Assembly: GCF_963678245.1 (NCBI RefSeq)
Contig: NZ_OY782772.1
Span: 248,001 to 312,000, forward strand
DNA: 64,000 nt
Source of the DNA: an uncultured Sunxiuqinia sp.
GTDB taxonomy: Bacteria; Bacteroidota; Bacteroidia; Bacteroidales; Prolixibacteraceae
Reading direction: 5' to 3'
Program-made: the position numbers and the translations under genes
Part shown: piece by piece, positions 22,260 through 31,873 of the stretch
Position numbering within the stretch: position 1 is the stretch's first letter
Layout of the letters: each line of letters begins with the position of its first letter
The notes under the pieces: generated by a model
Told to the model about the DNA's origin: nothing
The model's input: the letters and a program-made list of their open reading frames with translations, nothing else
Databases searched by the model: none

Positions 22260-22288
22260 GGTACATTAATAAAAGTATTTGGTACATT
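22260..22288 (+). promoter_or_regulatory. Direct repeats GGTACATT spaced 21 bp, upstream of the GH27 gene
   Basis: GGTACATT occurs at 22260-22267 and again at 22281-22288, start to start 21 bases, which is two turns of the helix. It lies 47 bases before the GH27 ATG. Same-face direct repeats of this kind often bind a dimeric activator. No good TAnnTTTG box is present after them, so the role is a guess. Confidence 0.35.
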
Positions 22289-22334
22289 TGTTTAATCGAT
22301 ATATAACTACCAATTATTATTAAATTTACCTAGC

Positions 22335-23711
22335 ATGAAATCAATAAGTCTTTTACTATTGAGTTGTTTAACAATATCGGTTTTGTCCTGCAAAAACGAA
22401 AGCAAAACCAATAGTGAACCGTTTAAACAAGGAGAGTTTAAAAACTGGGCGCAAACCCCACCAATGGGTTGGAACAGTTGGGATTGCTACGGACCAACTG
22501 TTGAAGAACCGGAGGTGAAAGCCAATACTGATTACATGGCTGAGAACTTGAAGGAATACGGATGGGAATACATTGTGGTGGACATTCGTTGGTTTGTAGA
22601 GAACGACAAAGCTGGAGGCTACAACCAAACCGATCCGCGTTATGTCATCGACGAATATGGTCGTTACCTACCTGCCGTCAACCGTTTTCCATCGGCTGTT
22701 AATGGCAAGGGATTTCAGGAATTGGCTAACTATATCCATAATAAAGACTTAAAGTTCGGTATTCACATCATGCGTGGAATCCCTAAAGTGGCCGTTGAAA
22801 ATAAGTTGCCTATTAAGGGAACAGGTGGGATTACCGCTGATCAGATTTACTCAACTGAGTTGCAATGTCCTTGGTTGAGGGATAACTACACCATTGTCGC
22901 AGATAAACCCGGTGCCCAGGAGTATTACAATTCTATTTTTGATATGTATGCCGATTGGGGAGTCGATTTTGTAAAAGTCGATGATCTTTCTCGTCCTTAT
23001 CATCAGAGTGAAATTGAGCTAATTCGCAATGCTATTGATCAATGTGGCCGTCCAATCGTGTTGAGTACTTCGCCGGGAGAAACCCCCATTGAAGCAGCTG
23101 ATCATGTGAAAGAGCACGCAAACATGTGGCGCATGGTTGACGACGTTTGGGACACTTGGCCACACATTACGCACTTGATGGATGTATGCCAGAAGTGGTA
23201 TCCGTATATAGCACTAGGTACCTGGCCTGATTGCGATATGATTCCTTTGGGGCGGATTTCTATCCGTGGTGAGCGTGGAGAAGACCGTATGACTCGATTG
23301 ACAAAAGAAGAGCAATATACCTTGATGACATTGTTTATGATTTTTAAATCTCCGTTGATGTTTGGTGGTGACTTACCAAGCAACGATGATTTTACCCTTT
23401 CGCTGTTAACAAACGAGGAAGTATTGAAGATGCATCGCGAAGGAACTGATGTACGACAGATTTTTCAAAAAGATGGAAAAGGCGCCATTACATCGCACAA
23501 TCCAACGACTGGGGAAGTTTACCTGGCTCTGTTCAATATGTCTGATAGCGAATCGACGGTTGAAGTGTCTGTATCCTTTGATGAGCTAGGTTTATCCGGA
23601 AGTCAGGAAGTAACTAACTTATGGACTGGTGAAAAACTAGATCCGATAGAAGGATCATTTGTCCGGGGATTAGCTGCACACGAAAGCATTTTGGTTAAGT
23701 TAGCGAACTAG
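22335..23711 (+). CDS. GH27 alpha-galactosidase (or beta-L-arabinopyranosidase), lipoprotein
   Basis: The 458-residue protein has a lipobox (SVLSC, Cys19) and the GH27 opening TPPMGWNSWDCYGP. The nucleophile Asp lies in the barrel motif VDFVKVDDL and the acid/base Asp in MWRMVDDVWDTW. A short beta-sandwich C-terminal domain completes the fold. Family members remove terminal alpha-galactose; some Bacteroidota forms prefer beta-L-arabinopyranose. The gene is separated from the GH115 by the decayed phosphoesterase and probably has its own promoter in the 178-base gap upstream. A strong terminator follows. Confidence 0.93.
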   Translation: MKSISLLLLSCLTISVLSCKNESKTNSEPFKQGEFKNWAQTPPMGWNSWDCYGPTVEEPEVKANTDYMAENLKEYGWEYIVVDIRWFVENDKAGGYNQTDPRYVIDEYGRYLPAVNRFPSAVNGKGFQELANYIHNKDLKFGIHIMRGIPKVAVENKLPIKGTGGITADQIYSTELQCPWLRDNYTIVADKPGAQEYYNSIFDMYADWGVDFVKVDDLSRPYHQSEIELIRNAIDQCGRPIVLSTSPGETPIEAADHVKEHANMWRMVDDVWDTWPHITHLMDVCQKWYPYIALGTWPDCDMIPLGRISIRGERGEDRMTRLTKEEQYTLMTLFMIFKSPLMFGGDLPSNDDFTLSLLTNEEVLKMHREGTDVRQIFQKDGKGAITSHNPTTGEVYLALFNMSDSESTVEVSVSFDELGLSGSQEVTNLWTGEKLDPIEGSFVRGLAAHESILVKLAN

Positions 23712-23808
23712 TTAATTTCCGTTGATTCTTCAGGATTTACCCTTCAGGAGCGGGGTGAGAAGATTGAAAAATTTCCACTTTATGGAATTTTACACAACCG
23801 ATCATTAT

Positions 23809-23844
23809 AAGCTTGTTGATATTCAATCATCAGCAAGCTTTTTT
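23809..23844 (+). terminator. Terminator after the GH27 gene
   Basis: A 12-bp stem (AAGCTTGTTGAT / ATCAGCAAGCTT, one G-T pair) with an 8-base loop runs into six T residues. It ends the glycan-enzyme region before the sigma-factor gene. Confidence 0.85.
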
Positions 23845-23911
23845 ATAGTTCTGTCATTTTAGCACCAGCAACTTCGGAGATATCCATTCTACGAAAACCG
23901 AAATCATTTTA

Positions 23912-23941
23912 TTTGTTGTCGTTTATTTTTTTCTACTTTTA
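23912..23941 (+). promoter_or_regulatory. Possible promoter of the ECF sigma gene
   Basis: TTTG at 23912-23915 and TACTTTTA at 23934-23941 are 18 bases apart and resemble the Bacteroidota -33 TTTG and -7 TAnnTTTG, with one mismatch in the last base. The ATG follows four bases later, so a transcript from here would have almost no leader. The mismatch and tight spacing keep confidence low. Confidence 0.35.
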
Positions 23942-23945
23942 AAAA

Positions 23946-24536
23946 ATGAAGCGTTTGGAGTCTCTTACCGAAGAAGAATTGGTTATTTCTTTAAGAAGTA
24001 ACTCACAAGATGCATTTAAACAATTGTTTGATCGGTATAGCCAAAAGCTGTTTCATTTTTCACGATCCTACCTTAAATCAGATTTTGAATCAGAAGAGAT
24101 TGTACAGGAGGTATTCATAAAAATATGGGAGAATAGAGGAAATTTAAAAAGTGATAAATCCTTTAAATCATACCTGTTTACGATTGCTTTTAATGCCATA
24201 AAAAAGCATTTTAATAAAAAGATGCGTGAGGAAAAGTACAAGCACGAGCTGTTTGAATGGTTAATTCAGAGTTCGCCTGATTTGGAAACCCGAACTGAAT
24301 TTGAAAAGCTAATTGAAAAATTAGATCATTTAATTGATCAATTTCCTCCGAAGCGAAAGATCATATTTCTTCGTCGAAAAAAAGAAGGGAAGTCAATTAG
24401 CGAAATTGCCCAAGAAATGGGTATTTCTCCTAAGACCGTTAAAAATCAAATAACTGCTGGGATGAATTCACTGAAAAAGTCTTTTACGGAAGAAGATTTC
24501 TCCACCGTGCTTTTCTATTTTTTGTTTATTTCATAA
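23946..24536 (+). CDS. ECF sigma-70 family RNA polymerase sigma factor
   Basis: The 196-residue protein has the two ECF regions. Sigma region 2 includes FKQLFDRYSQKLFHFSRSYL and SEEIVQEVFIKIWENR. Region 4 includes PPKRKIIFLRRKKEGKSISEIAQEMG followed by SPKTVKNQI, the helix-turn-helix that reads the -35 element. It is followed 72 bases later by a FecR anti-sigma factor and a SusC with an N-terminal STN signalling domain. This is the classic trans-envelope arrangement in which substrate binding to SusC releases the sigma factor to activate its own glycan genes. Confidence 0.95.
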   Translation: MKRLESLTEEELVISLRSNSQDAFKQLFDRYSQKLFHFSRSYLKSDFESEEIVQEVFIKIWENRGNLKSDKSFKSYLFTIAFNAIKKHFNKKMREEKYKHELFEWLIQSSPDLETRTEFEKLIEKLDHLIDQFPPKRKIIFLRRKKEGKSISEIAQEMGISPKTVKNQITAGMNSLKKSFTEEDFSTVLFYFLFIS

Positions 24537-24608
24537 TAAAGACTCATTTTTCAATAGGACTATTTTCGACTGCGGGATATAACAGGTAAAACACAATAAA
24601 ATTTTCGC

Positions 24609-25649
24609 ATGAAAGAAAAAGTAGACAGCGGTGTCATCAAAAAATATAGAAGTGGACGATACTCATTTCGTGATTTGAAGAAACTTGCTTCGTGGTTTCA
24701 GGATAGCGAAAAGCATGAAAATTTACAATCGAACATGCGCGAAGAGTGGAACGATTTTAATCTTCAGCCCACCGATCTTCAAAAAGATCTTTCATCTGTG
24801 TATCTGAATGTTGAGAGCAAAATAAATTCCGATAAAAAAGCGGTAAACTTCAAAGATCGTTTTTTCCATATTTATTTACGGGTGGCTGCGGTTTTATTAA
24901 TTCCGTTGCTTATTTATTCCTCTATTGTCACCTCCCAACAAAAATCAGTAGAGGAACTGGAGCTAAGTTGGGTTGAAGTAAATGCACCTTACGGAACCCG
25001 AACATTGTTAAACTTACCAGATGGTACTGAAGTAACCTTAAATAGTGGTTCACAGTTAAAATATCTGGCTGATTTTAAACATGACAGAAAGTTGAAAATC
25101 GAAGGAGAAGCCTACTTTGATGTTGTTCACGATTCTGCTTCTCCGTTTGTTGTTCACACCGATTTTATGGATGTAAAAGTACTGGGAACAAAGTTTAGTG
25201 TTGCCTCTGTTGAGGGCGAAAATACGATTGATGTAATTTTGGAAGAAGGAAAGGTTCAATTAACGGGTGACCAAAATTCATTCTCAGAGGTACTTACCAA
25301 AGACGAAAGCTTTGTATTTGATAAAGTAGCTCACACAGGAAAAATAAAAAAGGTCGACGCTAGATATTTAACCTCATGGAAAGATGGTTACCTGGTATTT
25401 AGAAAAGAACCCTTAGATAAAGTAATGCAGCGGCTTGGCAGGTGGTACAACGTCCAATTTCAAATTGAAGACCCCGAAGTAGAAGATTTTAAATATCGGG
25501 CAACATTTCATGATGAGCCCTTGGAAGAGGTGCTAAGATTAATTGCATTAACTGCTCCAATTAGCTACGAAATAAAAGAACGAGAAATAAATGCTAGTGA
25601 TGAATACGAACCCAAAATAGTAATAATCAAACTCGAAAAACAAGACTAA
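24609..25649 (+). CDS. FecR-family anti-sigma factor
   Basis: The 346-residue protein has a cytoplasmic N-terminal region, one membrane segment at about residues 95-110 (VAAVLLIPLLIYSSIV) and a periplasmic part. The FecR domain spans about residues 120-225 (APYGTRTLLNLPDGTEV and LKIEGEAYFDV), and a DUF4974 domain covers the C-terminus (FRKEPLDKVMQRLGRWYNV). In this family the periplasmic domains contact the STN domain of the cognate SusC, and the cytoplasmic end holds the ECF sigma factor. Its position between the sigma gene and susC supports that pairing. Confidence 0.95.
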   Translation: MKEKVDSGVIKKYRSGRYSFRDLKKLASWFQDSEKHENLQSNMREEWNDFNLQPTDLQKDLSSVYLNVESKINSDKKAVNFKDRFFHIYLRVAAVLLIPLLIYSSIVTSQQKSVEELELSWVEVNAPYGTRTLLNLPDGTEVTLNSGSQLKYLADFKHDRKLKIEGEAYFDVVHDSASPFVVHTDFMDVKVLGTKFSVASVEGENTIDVILEEGKVQLTGDQNSFSEVLTKDESFVFDKVAHTGKIKKVDARYLTSWKDGYLVFRKEPLDKVMQRLGRWYNVQFQIEDPEVEDFKYRATFHDEPLEEVLRLIALTAPISYEIKEREINASDEYEPKIVIIKLEKQD

Positions 25650-25742
25650 ATTAAAAATCAGGAAAGTGCTCGCAACACTCCCCTGATAAAGTAATGCATG
25701 AAAATGCGCTGAACATTTTATTAACATCACAAACGTAAATTT

Positions 25743-28700
25743 ATGAAAAAAAATCCAAAACGATGGGTATTGCCCAGGCATGCTCTGAAAAAAGGTTTGC
25801 AAATGATGAAATGCAGTTTAATTCTCTATTTTCTTGGAATAATCCAGGTTTTTGCATTGGACACTTATTCCCAACAAACCAAGTTTTCGATGTACTTTGA
25901 AGGTACAAGACTGGAAAGCGTCTTAAACGAAATCGAAAATCAAAGTGAATACTATTTTCTGTACAATCAGGATTATGTCGATGTTGATCAGGTCGTAACT
26001 ATCAATGTAAAGGATCGCCGCATTGAGGAGCTTCTTAATAGCTTGCTCGAAACGACAGCTATTGAGTTCGAAATATTCAATCGACAAATTGTACTTACCG
26101 AAAAGGAAGAATTTTTGAGGCAGCAACAAAAAACAATTACCGGTAAGGTGACTGATTCAAATGATCTGCCACTGCCGGGAGTTACAGTAGTTATTAAAGG
26201 CTCAACAGTTGGAACGATTACTAATCTTGATGGAGAGTACCAAATATCGGAAGTGCCAACAAACTCGACTTTAGTTTTCTCTTTTGTTGGGTTAAAAACT
26301 CAGGAAATCCCAGTTGAAGGTCGATCTGCAATTGATGTTACAATGGTTGAAGATGCCATTGGACTGGATGAAGTTGTAGCTATTGGGTATGGTACTGTAC
26401 GCAAACGAGATCTCACAGGTTCGGTTGTTTCCGTGGGAGCAGATAAGCTGGAAGAACGTCCATACAGCAATGCTATGCAAGCATTATCTGGTCAGGTTTC
26501 GGGTGTTCAGATTACGCAAACACAGGGAGCTCCGGGGATCGCACCAACGGTTAAAGTTCGTGGTGCCTCATCAATAAATGCAGGTACTACGCCTTTGTAT
26601 GTTGTCGATGGAATACCACTGGAAGATAACACGTCTAACTCAACTTCAACAGGAGCGAGTTCTGGAAGTAATATGGATTTTAACCGAAATCCATTGAATT
26701 ATATTAATCCGAACGATATCGAATCTATTGAAATATTGAAAGACGCTTCATCGGCAGCTATTTATGGTTCTCGTGGGGCAAATGGTGTTGTGCTGATTAC
26801 AACCAAGCAGGGTAAAGCCGGAGAAACTAAAGTTGAAGCAAATTATGAGTTCGGTATTTCAAGAGTCAATCGCAAGACCGAGATGATGGATGCCAAACAA
26901 TTTATCGAGTTTCAGACAGCCGCCAGAAATAACTCTTGGGCAACAATTGTTGCTAATGATCCGAATGCAACCAGAGGTAACAACGTAACTGTTCCTGTTG
27001 AATTTTCTGATTCTGAGTGGCTTAATCGTATTGGGAATGGTACCGATTGGCAAGATGTTCTTTTCAGAACTGCACAGTCCCACAATATTCAATTATCGGC
27101 TTCAGGGGGTAATGAAAAGACACAATTCATGGTGTCAGCAGGTTTCCTGGATTCAGAAGGAGTTGTTGACCAAAACACCTACAGTCGCATAAACATTCGA
27201 TCAAATGTAAGGCATAAGTTTAATGATAAATCTCGCATTGGTCTTAATATAGGACTTAGCAGAGCGCAGGAAGCTCCTTATGGAACATCTGGAAAATCGG
27301 ATGTAACAAGTTTAGCTTTACAAAGTAACCCGATTTTCCCACTTTATGTAGAAACAGGAAGCCTTGGATTCAAAGATCCCGAGTCAATCTGGAATACCTT
27401 TGTAAAATATGGTCTTCAGTTGTGGCACCCCTATTCTTTAACTCGTGAAGCTGATAAAAAGAAGGTCATGAATGTTGTGACTGCGAGCTCATATTTTGAA
27501 TATGATGTCTTAAAAGATTTAACGTTCAAAACATCAATGAGTACCAATGTAGAAAATACGTTTTACAATTTCTATTGGAATGAAGGTCAGAACTGGGGAT
27601 ATTCAGGGTGGGTTCCGGCAACGGCCGATTTTATTACACTTCAATCCTATAACTGGGTGTGGGAAAATACGTTAAATTATAACAAAACTTTTAGTGAAGT
27701 TCATGATTTAAGTGTCCTGGCAGGTTATAGTATTCAGGAGCAACGTACTGACTATAGCAATATGCGAGCCAGTAGTTTCCCGAATGACCTGGTTCACACC
27801 TTGAATGCAGGGGTGGTTAATAACGGGAATACCTCAGCTCAGGACTGGTCATTGATTTCCTATTTGGCGCGTACCAATTATTCCTATAAAGGGAAGTACC
27901 TTGTTACAGCAGCTGTTCGAGCTGATGGTTCATCTCGATTTGGTTCCAATAATCTTTGGGGATATTTTCCTTCCGGATCGGTCGCTTGGCGTATGTCAGA
28001 AGAAGCATTTTTACAATCGACATCTTGGTTGGATAATCTGAAAGTTCGATTAAGTTATGGCGCGACTGGTAATAACCAAATCCCGAACTACGGAGCGATT
28101 GGTATTTTAGGTTACTCGCCTTATGTTGCTGGCGATAATGTCGAGCAAGGGCTTAGCACTGAAACTTTTGCGGATAAAAATTTAAAGTGGGAAAAGACAG
28201 GCCAAATAAACTTCGGTGTTGATATGAGCATCCTCAATCAACGGGTAAATTTTTCTGGAGATATCTATTATTCTAAAACACGCGACCTATTGCTTGATGT
28301 TCCAATCCCAATCCTAACCGGATTCTCTTCAACCTTAACGAATGTTGGTGAACTGGAAAACAAAGGTTTTGAAGTAAATATCAATACGCGTAATATCGAT
28401 CGTAAATTTAAGTGGATGACTGATTTTAACATTTTTGCAAATCGCAATAAAGTGCTAAAGTTGGGTGAAAACGATGCGCCAATTGATATTAATGTAAGTA
28501 GTATGACATCGCGTACAGTTGTTGGTAAGCCAATTGGTATGTACTATGGCTATGTAATCGATGGCGTAATTATGTCTCAAGCAGAATTGAACAGTAATGA
28601 ATATCCGGTATGGCCAGGTAGCGAACCCGGTGATCCCAGAGTTAAAGATGTTAGCGGAGATGGTAAAATTGATTCTGAAGACCGAACATTTTTAGGAAAT

Positions 28701-29216
28701 TATCAACCAACATTTCAATGGGGGATGACCAATACCTGGTCTTATGAAGGAATTGAATTGTCAGTAATGCTTAGAGGCTCGCATGGAGCTGAAATACTAA
28801 ACCATAATGCCCGCTATCTAAAATCAGGAGTTGGAGGTGGTAACCGAAACATGTATGAAGTTGTTTCAAACTTCTGGAGGTCTGAATCGAATCCGGGTAA
28901 TGGTGAAATACCTAAACCTCGTATGCTACCGACTACTGTTCGTGACTTTGGCTCGAGCTATTGGGTTGAAGACGGATCGTTCGTTCGTATACAAAATATT
29001 CGAATTGGCTATAACTTACCACAGCGAATGGCTCAGAAGCTAAACGTAGGCGGAGTAAAATTCTATGTGAATATGGAAAATGTATATGTATTCTCTGACT
29101 ACCTAGGATATGACCCGGAAGGAAGTACCTATCAAACCGGCGTTTTAGTAGGCTTTGATTATGGCGCCTATCCAAATCCGTTTACAGCTACAGCCGGAGT
29201 TAATATTACATTTTAA
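25743..29216 (+). CDS. SusC-type TonB-dependent transporter with STN signalling domain
   Basis: The 1157-residue protein has a long N-terminal stretch with a hydrophobic segment (ILYFLGIIQVFAL, about residues 27-39) acting as signal peptide. An STN domain follows at about 45-125. Next comes a carboxypeptidase-regulatory-like beta-sandwich (ITGKVTDSNDLPLPGVTVV), a TonB-box region (DEVVAIGYGTVRKRDLTGSV), the plug domain (VRGASSINAGTTPLYVVDG) and the outer-membrane barrel ending in NPFTATAGVNITF. It imports oligosaccharides captured by the SusD encoded 32 bases downstream. The STN domain means transport is also a signal to the adjacent FecR/sigma pair. Confidence 0.96.
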   Translation: MKKNPKRWVLPRHALKKGLQMMKCSLILYFLGIIQVFALDTYSQQTKFSMYFEGTRLESVLNEIENQSEYYFLYNQDYVDVDQVVTINVKDRRIEELLNSLLETTAIEFEIFNRQIVLTEKEEFLRQQQKTITGKVTDSNDLPLPGVTVVIKGSTVGTITNLDGEYQISEVPTNSTLVFSFVGLKTQEIPVEGRSAIDVTMVEDAIGLDEVVAIGYGTVRKRDLTGSVVSVGADKLEERPYSNAMQALSGQVSGVQITQTQGAPGIAPTVKVRGASSINAGTTPLYVVDGIPLEDNTSNSTSTGASSGSNMDFNRNPLNYINPNDIESIEILKDASSAAIYGSRGANGVVLITTKQGKAGETKVEANYEFGISRVNRKTEMMDAKQFIEFQTAARNNSWATIVANDPNATRGNNVTVPVEFSDSEWLNRIGNGTDWQDVLFRTAQSHNIQLSASGGNEKTQFMVSAGFLDSEGVVDQNTYSRINIRSNVRHKFNDKSRIGLNIGLSRAQEAPYGTSGKSDVTSLALQSNPIFPLYVETGSLGFKDPESIWNTFVKYGLQLWHPYSLTREADKKKVMNVVTASSYFEYDVLKDLTFKTSMSTNVENTFYNFYWNEGQNWGYSGWVPATADFITLQSYNWVWENTLNYNKTFSEVHDLSVLAGYSIQEQRTDYSNMRASSFPNDLVHTLNAGVVNNGNTSAQDWSLISYLARTNYSYKGKYLVTAAVRADGSSRFGSNNLWGYFPSGSVAWRMSEEAFLQSTSWLDNLKVRLSYGATGNNQIPNYGAIGILGYSPYVAGDNVEQGLSTETFADKNLKWEKTGQINFGVDMSILNQRVNFSGDIYYSKTRDLLLDVPIPILTGFSSTLTNVGELENKGFEVNINTRNIDRKFKWMTDFNIFANRNKVLKLGENDAPIDINVSSMTSRTVVGKPIGMYYGYVIDGVIMSQAELNSNEYPVWPGSEPGDPRVKDVSGDGKIDSEDRTFLGNYQPTFQWGMTNTWSYEGIELSVMLRGSHGAEILNHNARYLKSGVGGGNRNMYEVVSNFWRSESNPGNGEIPKPRMLPTTVRDFGSSYWVEDGSFVRIQNIRIGYNLPQRMAQKLNVGGVKFYVNMENVYVFSDYLGYDPEGSTYQTGVLVGFDYGAYPNPFTATAGVNITF

Positions 29217-29248
29217 AAAACCAGATATAACTATTAAAACTAAGGAAA

Positions 29249-30655
29249 ATGAAAAAAATATTATATATCCTGTTTTTAAACTGCATAATTCTCTCTGGTT
29301 GTGGGGAAGAATTTCTTGATCGAACACCTATTTCAAATCCTAATGAAGCGGATTTTTATCAATCGCAGGAAGATATAGAAACAGGACTGTGGGCTGTATA
29401 TAGTTCATTGTATACTCTCTATGGTCCGGAGAGTTTACCATCTTTCTATGGCGAATTGATGTCAGATAATGCTTATAGTGATAATGCAGCAGGAAGAATT
29501 CAAGACTATGAAGGTTTTGAAAATCACACCATGAGCGATGATAATGAATTGGTATTGGGCTATTGGAATAGCTACTACGAGGCATTATATGATATTAATA
29601 ATATTATTGCTAGTGCTGAAAATCTGGAATTTGCAAGCCGCGATGCTTTAATAGCTGAAGCTAAATTTTTGAGAGCTTTGTATTATTTTGATATGGTTCG
29701 TGCATGGGGTGACATTCCTTTGGTGACTAGTCCGTTAGGTATTGATGAAGCTTATGAGCAAGCTCGTACATCAGAATCACTTGTGTATGATCAAATTATA
29801 GCAGATCTGACTTCGGCGGCAGCTAATTTGCCGACCAAATCAAACGAACGCTTCGTTGGTGCTGCAACTAGCGATGCTGCGAATACGCTTATGGGTAAAG
29901 TTTATCTTACCATGGGCGATAAGCCAAAGGCAACAGAAGCTTTGATGAAAGTGTACGGAAAGTTTTCACTGGTTCCATATGCTGATTTATGGGATTTAAA
30001 CGAAAAGAACAATGCTTCTTCCATATTCGAAATTCAATATGAAGGTGGTATTTCAAATCCATATAGTAGGTATTGGGCGATGTTCTCTCCTCTCGACAAC
30101 CGCATTGTTACAGCATGGGGAGCCGGCATAAATCAGGTTACCATGGATTTGTGGAATGCATACGAAGATGGCGATCCCAGGCGAGATCTCTCTATTCAAG
30201 ATGGTTACACAACTGCAAACGGTGTAGAAGTGGACGTGAAATACCCGATTAAATGGAAAGATGAAAATGCTGATGTTGATGGATTAAGAGAAACATCTGA
30301 TAATAACTTTATTGTCTTGAGATATGCCGATGTTTTACTTATGCTTACTGAAGCGACCGGAGACGTTAAATATATGAATGAGGTTAGAGCTCGGGTTGGC
30401 CTACCGGCCTATGGTACCGCTGGATTTCCATCGGAGTATAATACCGTTCCTTTGGCGCTTGAACATGAACGCCGGGTTGAGCTTGCACTGGAGTTTCATC
30501 GTTGGTTTGATCTGAAACGTACAGGACGTGCCATTGAAGTATTGAAAAATAGTGGGAAAGGGATCACAATTAATGAGAATCAACTGTGGTTGCCTATTCC
30601 TCTCGAGGTGATTACACAAAACCCTGACGTGATTAGTCAAAATGATGGTTACTAG
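29249..30655 (+). CDS. SusD/RagB-family outer-membrane lipoprotein
   Basis: The 468-residue protein has lipobox ILSGC (Cys18). Family features are FLDRTPISNPNEADFY near the N-terminus, AEAKFLRALYYFDMVRAWGD in the TPR region, and near the C-terminus HERRVELALEFHRWFDLKRT followed by LWLPIPLEV and QNDGY. It is the partner of the preceding SusC. It shares only the general family pattern with the first SusD of the window and is 75 residues shorter, so the two SusCD pairs probably handle different ligands or different parts of one glycan. Confidence 0.95.
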   Translation: MKKILYILFLNCIILSGCGEEFLDRTPISNPNEADFYQSQEDIETGLWAVYSSLYTLYGPESLPSFYGELMSDNAYSDNAAGRIQDYEGFENHTMSDDNELVLGYWNSYYEALYDINNIIASAENLEFASRDALIAEAKFLRALYYFDMVRAWGDIPLVTSPLGIDEAYEQARTSESLVYDQIIADLTSAAANLPTKSNERFVGAATSDAANTLMGKVYLTMGDKPKATEALMKVYGKFSLVPYADLWDLNEKNNASSIFEIQYEGGISNPYSRYWAMFSPLDNRIVTAWGAGINQVTMDLWNAYEDGDPRRDLSIQDGYTTANGVEVDVKYPIKWKDENADVDGLRETSDNNFIVLRYADVLLMLTEATGDVKYMNEVRARVGLPAYGTAGFPSEYNTVPLALEHERRVELALEFHRWFDLKRTGRAIEVLKNSGKGITINENQLWLPIPLEVITQNPDVISQNDGY

Positions 30656-30695
30656 CATTTCCCCATAATAAGCGTTTTAGTTAAGTTAGATTGAG

Positions 30696-30736
30696 GACTG
30701 CTGGTTTGTTGATAATAACAGATTGGCAGTCTTTTT
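30696..30736 (+). terminator. Terminator after the second susD
   Basis: GACTGCTGGTTTGTT pairs with AACAGATTGGCAGTC across a 6-base loop, with four G-U pairs in the stem, and is followed by five T. It closes the sigma/anti-sigma/SusCD unit. Confidence 0.75.
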
Positions 30737-31025
30737 CTTTCTTCTGAGTTTTGTTTTTCAATAACGATTTTTGTTTTTAGAGAAATTAATGCTCTAATCA
30801 GCTGAAGGACTCAAAAGAGAGAAGACTAGCCGATGGATATAACACAGGCAATTGGCATTGAAAACGGTTAATTTATTCGGTCGTGATTTTGATGAAAATG
30901 GAGTGCTACATGAATAATACAACCGAAAATAGGTGAACCTCTTCTTACTGAGGATTTCGAAATTGGAGTTATCTGGCGATTAACAGGATTACCAGATAAC
31001 AAGGCCGAGATTCGATCGCTGATTT
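30737..31025. other. Gap of about 290 bases with short broken reading frames
   Basis: No intact gene is present. On the + strand two short stretches read as plausible protein without a start: codons at about 30846-30920 (containing VNLFGRDFDENG) and, in another frame, about 30918-31025 (containing FEIGVIWRLTGLPDN). They may be remnants of a lost gene. I cannot assign a family, and both frames could be chance. Confidence 0.3.
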
Positions 31026-31796
31026 TTAAATCCAGCCTCTCAATTTATAATAGCCTAAGGCTGCTAGCTCTCGGGCAATCAGAATCTCATATTTCAGGTG
31101 GTTCCAAAACTGGTAGCGAAAGGATTTGCTTTTTCCAATGTTTGGTATTGGTAGCTGATTTCCACCTAGCTTGTCATCGTCAAAACTAAGATCAGCTTCC
31201 AGCATGTTCTCGAATGCAGGCAAGGCATTTACTTTCGTAAAACCAACTTTCTGAAAGCACAGGACAGAACGCCTCATGTGTTCGGGTGAGGTAACGATTA
31301 AAAGCGATTTTTGCGTCAGTAATCGGCCATGTAAAAGTCTTAGATTCAATGCTTGCCAGCGTGTATTTGTTCCATGTTGCTCAAATAAAATCCGATCTTT
31401 TGAAATACCTCTTTTGATTAAGTCTGTGGCTACTCTCTTGGGGGTTGAAAGCGAATCATTCAGATTTCCGGGGATTGAAATAATGACTTTGCTTGTCGGA
31501 AATTGATGGGCGGCATCAACCACAAACCAAGCTCGCATCAGGTTCGATTGACTTGGCATGCCTCCTCCTCCCAGCATAATAATGTACTCAGGCTTTTCAT
31601 TCACTTCGGCTAAACTTGTCCCTAACCAGTGGTAGGCGTAATAAGGCGAAGTCGTAAAACTAAGTCCCAGCAAAATCAGGAAAAGGATGCCGGCAGCAAA
31701 CACGAATCTTTTTAAAAACTTGAGGATTTTAGAGCCCACTTCAAACTTGAATTTATTAAGTGACAGCAAAGTACGAAAAAGACAAGTTTCAATCAA
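31026..31796 (-). CDS. DUF218 (YdcF/SanA/ElyC-like) membrane-anchored protein
   Basis: The protein of up to 256 residues has one N-terminal membrane segment (FVFAAGILFLILLGL, about residues 31-45) and a DUF218 domain: YIIMLGGGGMPS, then SKVIISIPGN, RGISKDRILFEQHGTNTR and LLIVTSPEHMRRS. DUF218 proteins act in the periplasm or at the membrane, several of them in cell-envelope glycan metabolism, but no reaction is proven for most. The first ATG at 31796 lies inside the neighbouring divergent gene's upstream region. A GTG at 31739 would start just before the membrane segment and is an alternative. The next gene on the other strand is a cell-wall-recycling type kinase. Confidence 0.8.
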   Translation of the reverse strand: MIETCLFRTLLSLNKFKFEVGSKILKFLKRFVFAAGILFLILLGLSFTTSPYYAYHWLGTSLAEVNEKPEYIIMLGGGGMPSQSNLMRAWFVVDAAHQFPTSKVIISIPGNLNDSLSTPKRVATDLIKRGISKDRILFEQHGTNTRWQALNLRLLHGRLLTQKSLLIVTSPEHMRRSVLCFQKVGFTKVNALPAFENMLEADLSFDDDKLGGNQLPIPNIGKSKSFRYQFWNHLKYEILIARELAALGYYKLRGWI

Positions 31797-31839
31797 AAAC
31801 GGGCGAACTATTTTATCCTGACAAGCGCTATTTTTCTGT

Positions 31840-31847
31840 TATCTTTG
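31840..31847 (+). promoter_or_regulatory. -7 box TATCTTTG of the kinase-RapZ gene
   Basis: TATCTTTG is an exact match to the Bacteroidota TAnnTTTG element. Transcription would begin near 31852, downstream of the first ATG of the open frame (31760). This decides for a start inside the frame at the TTG 31874. No clear -33 element is seen. Confidence 0.6.
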
Positions 31848-31873
31848 TTTCATATCAGAAAAAAGAGAATGCT

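Noticed and set aside
30846-31025. Possible remnant of a glycan gene downstream of the second SusD
   Set aside because: Only short frames without a start or recognisable motif; recorded as an unassigned gap instead of a pseudogene.
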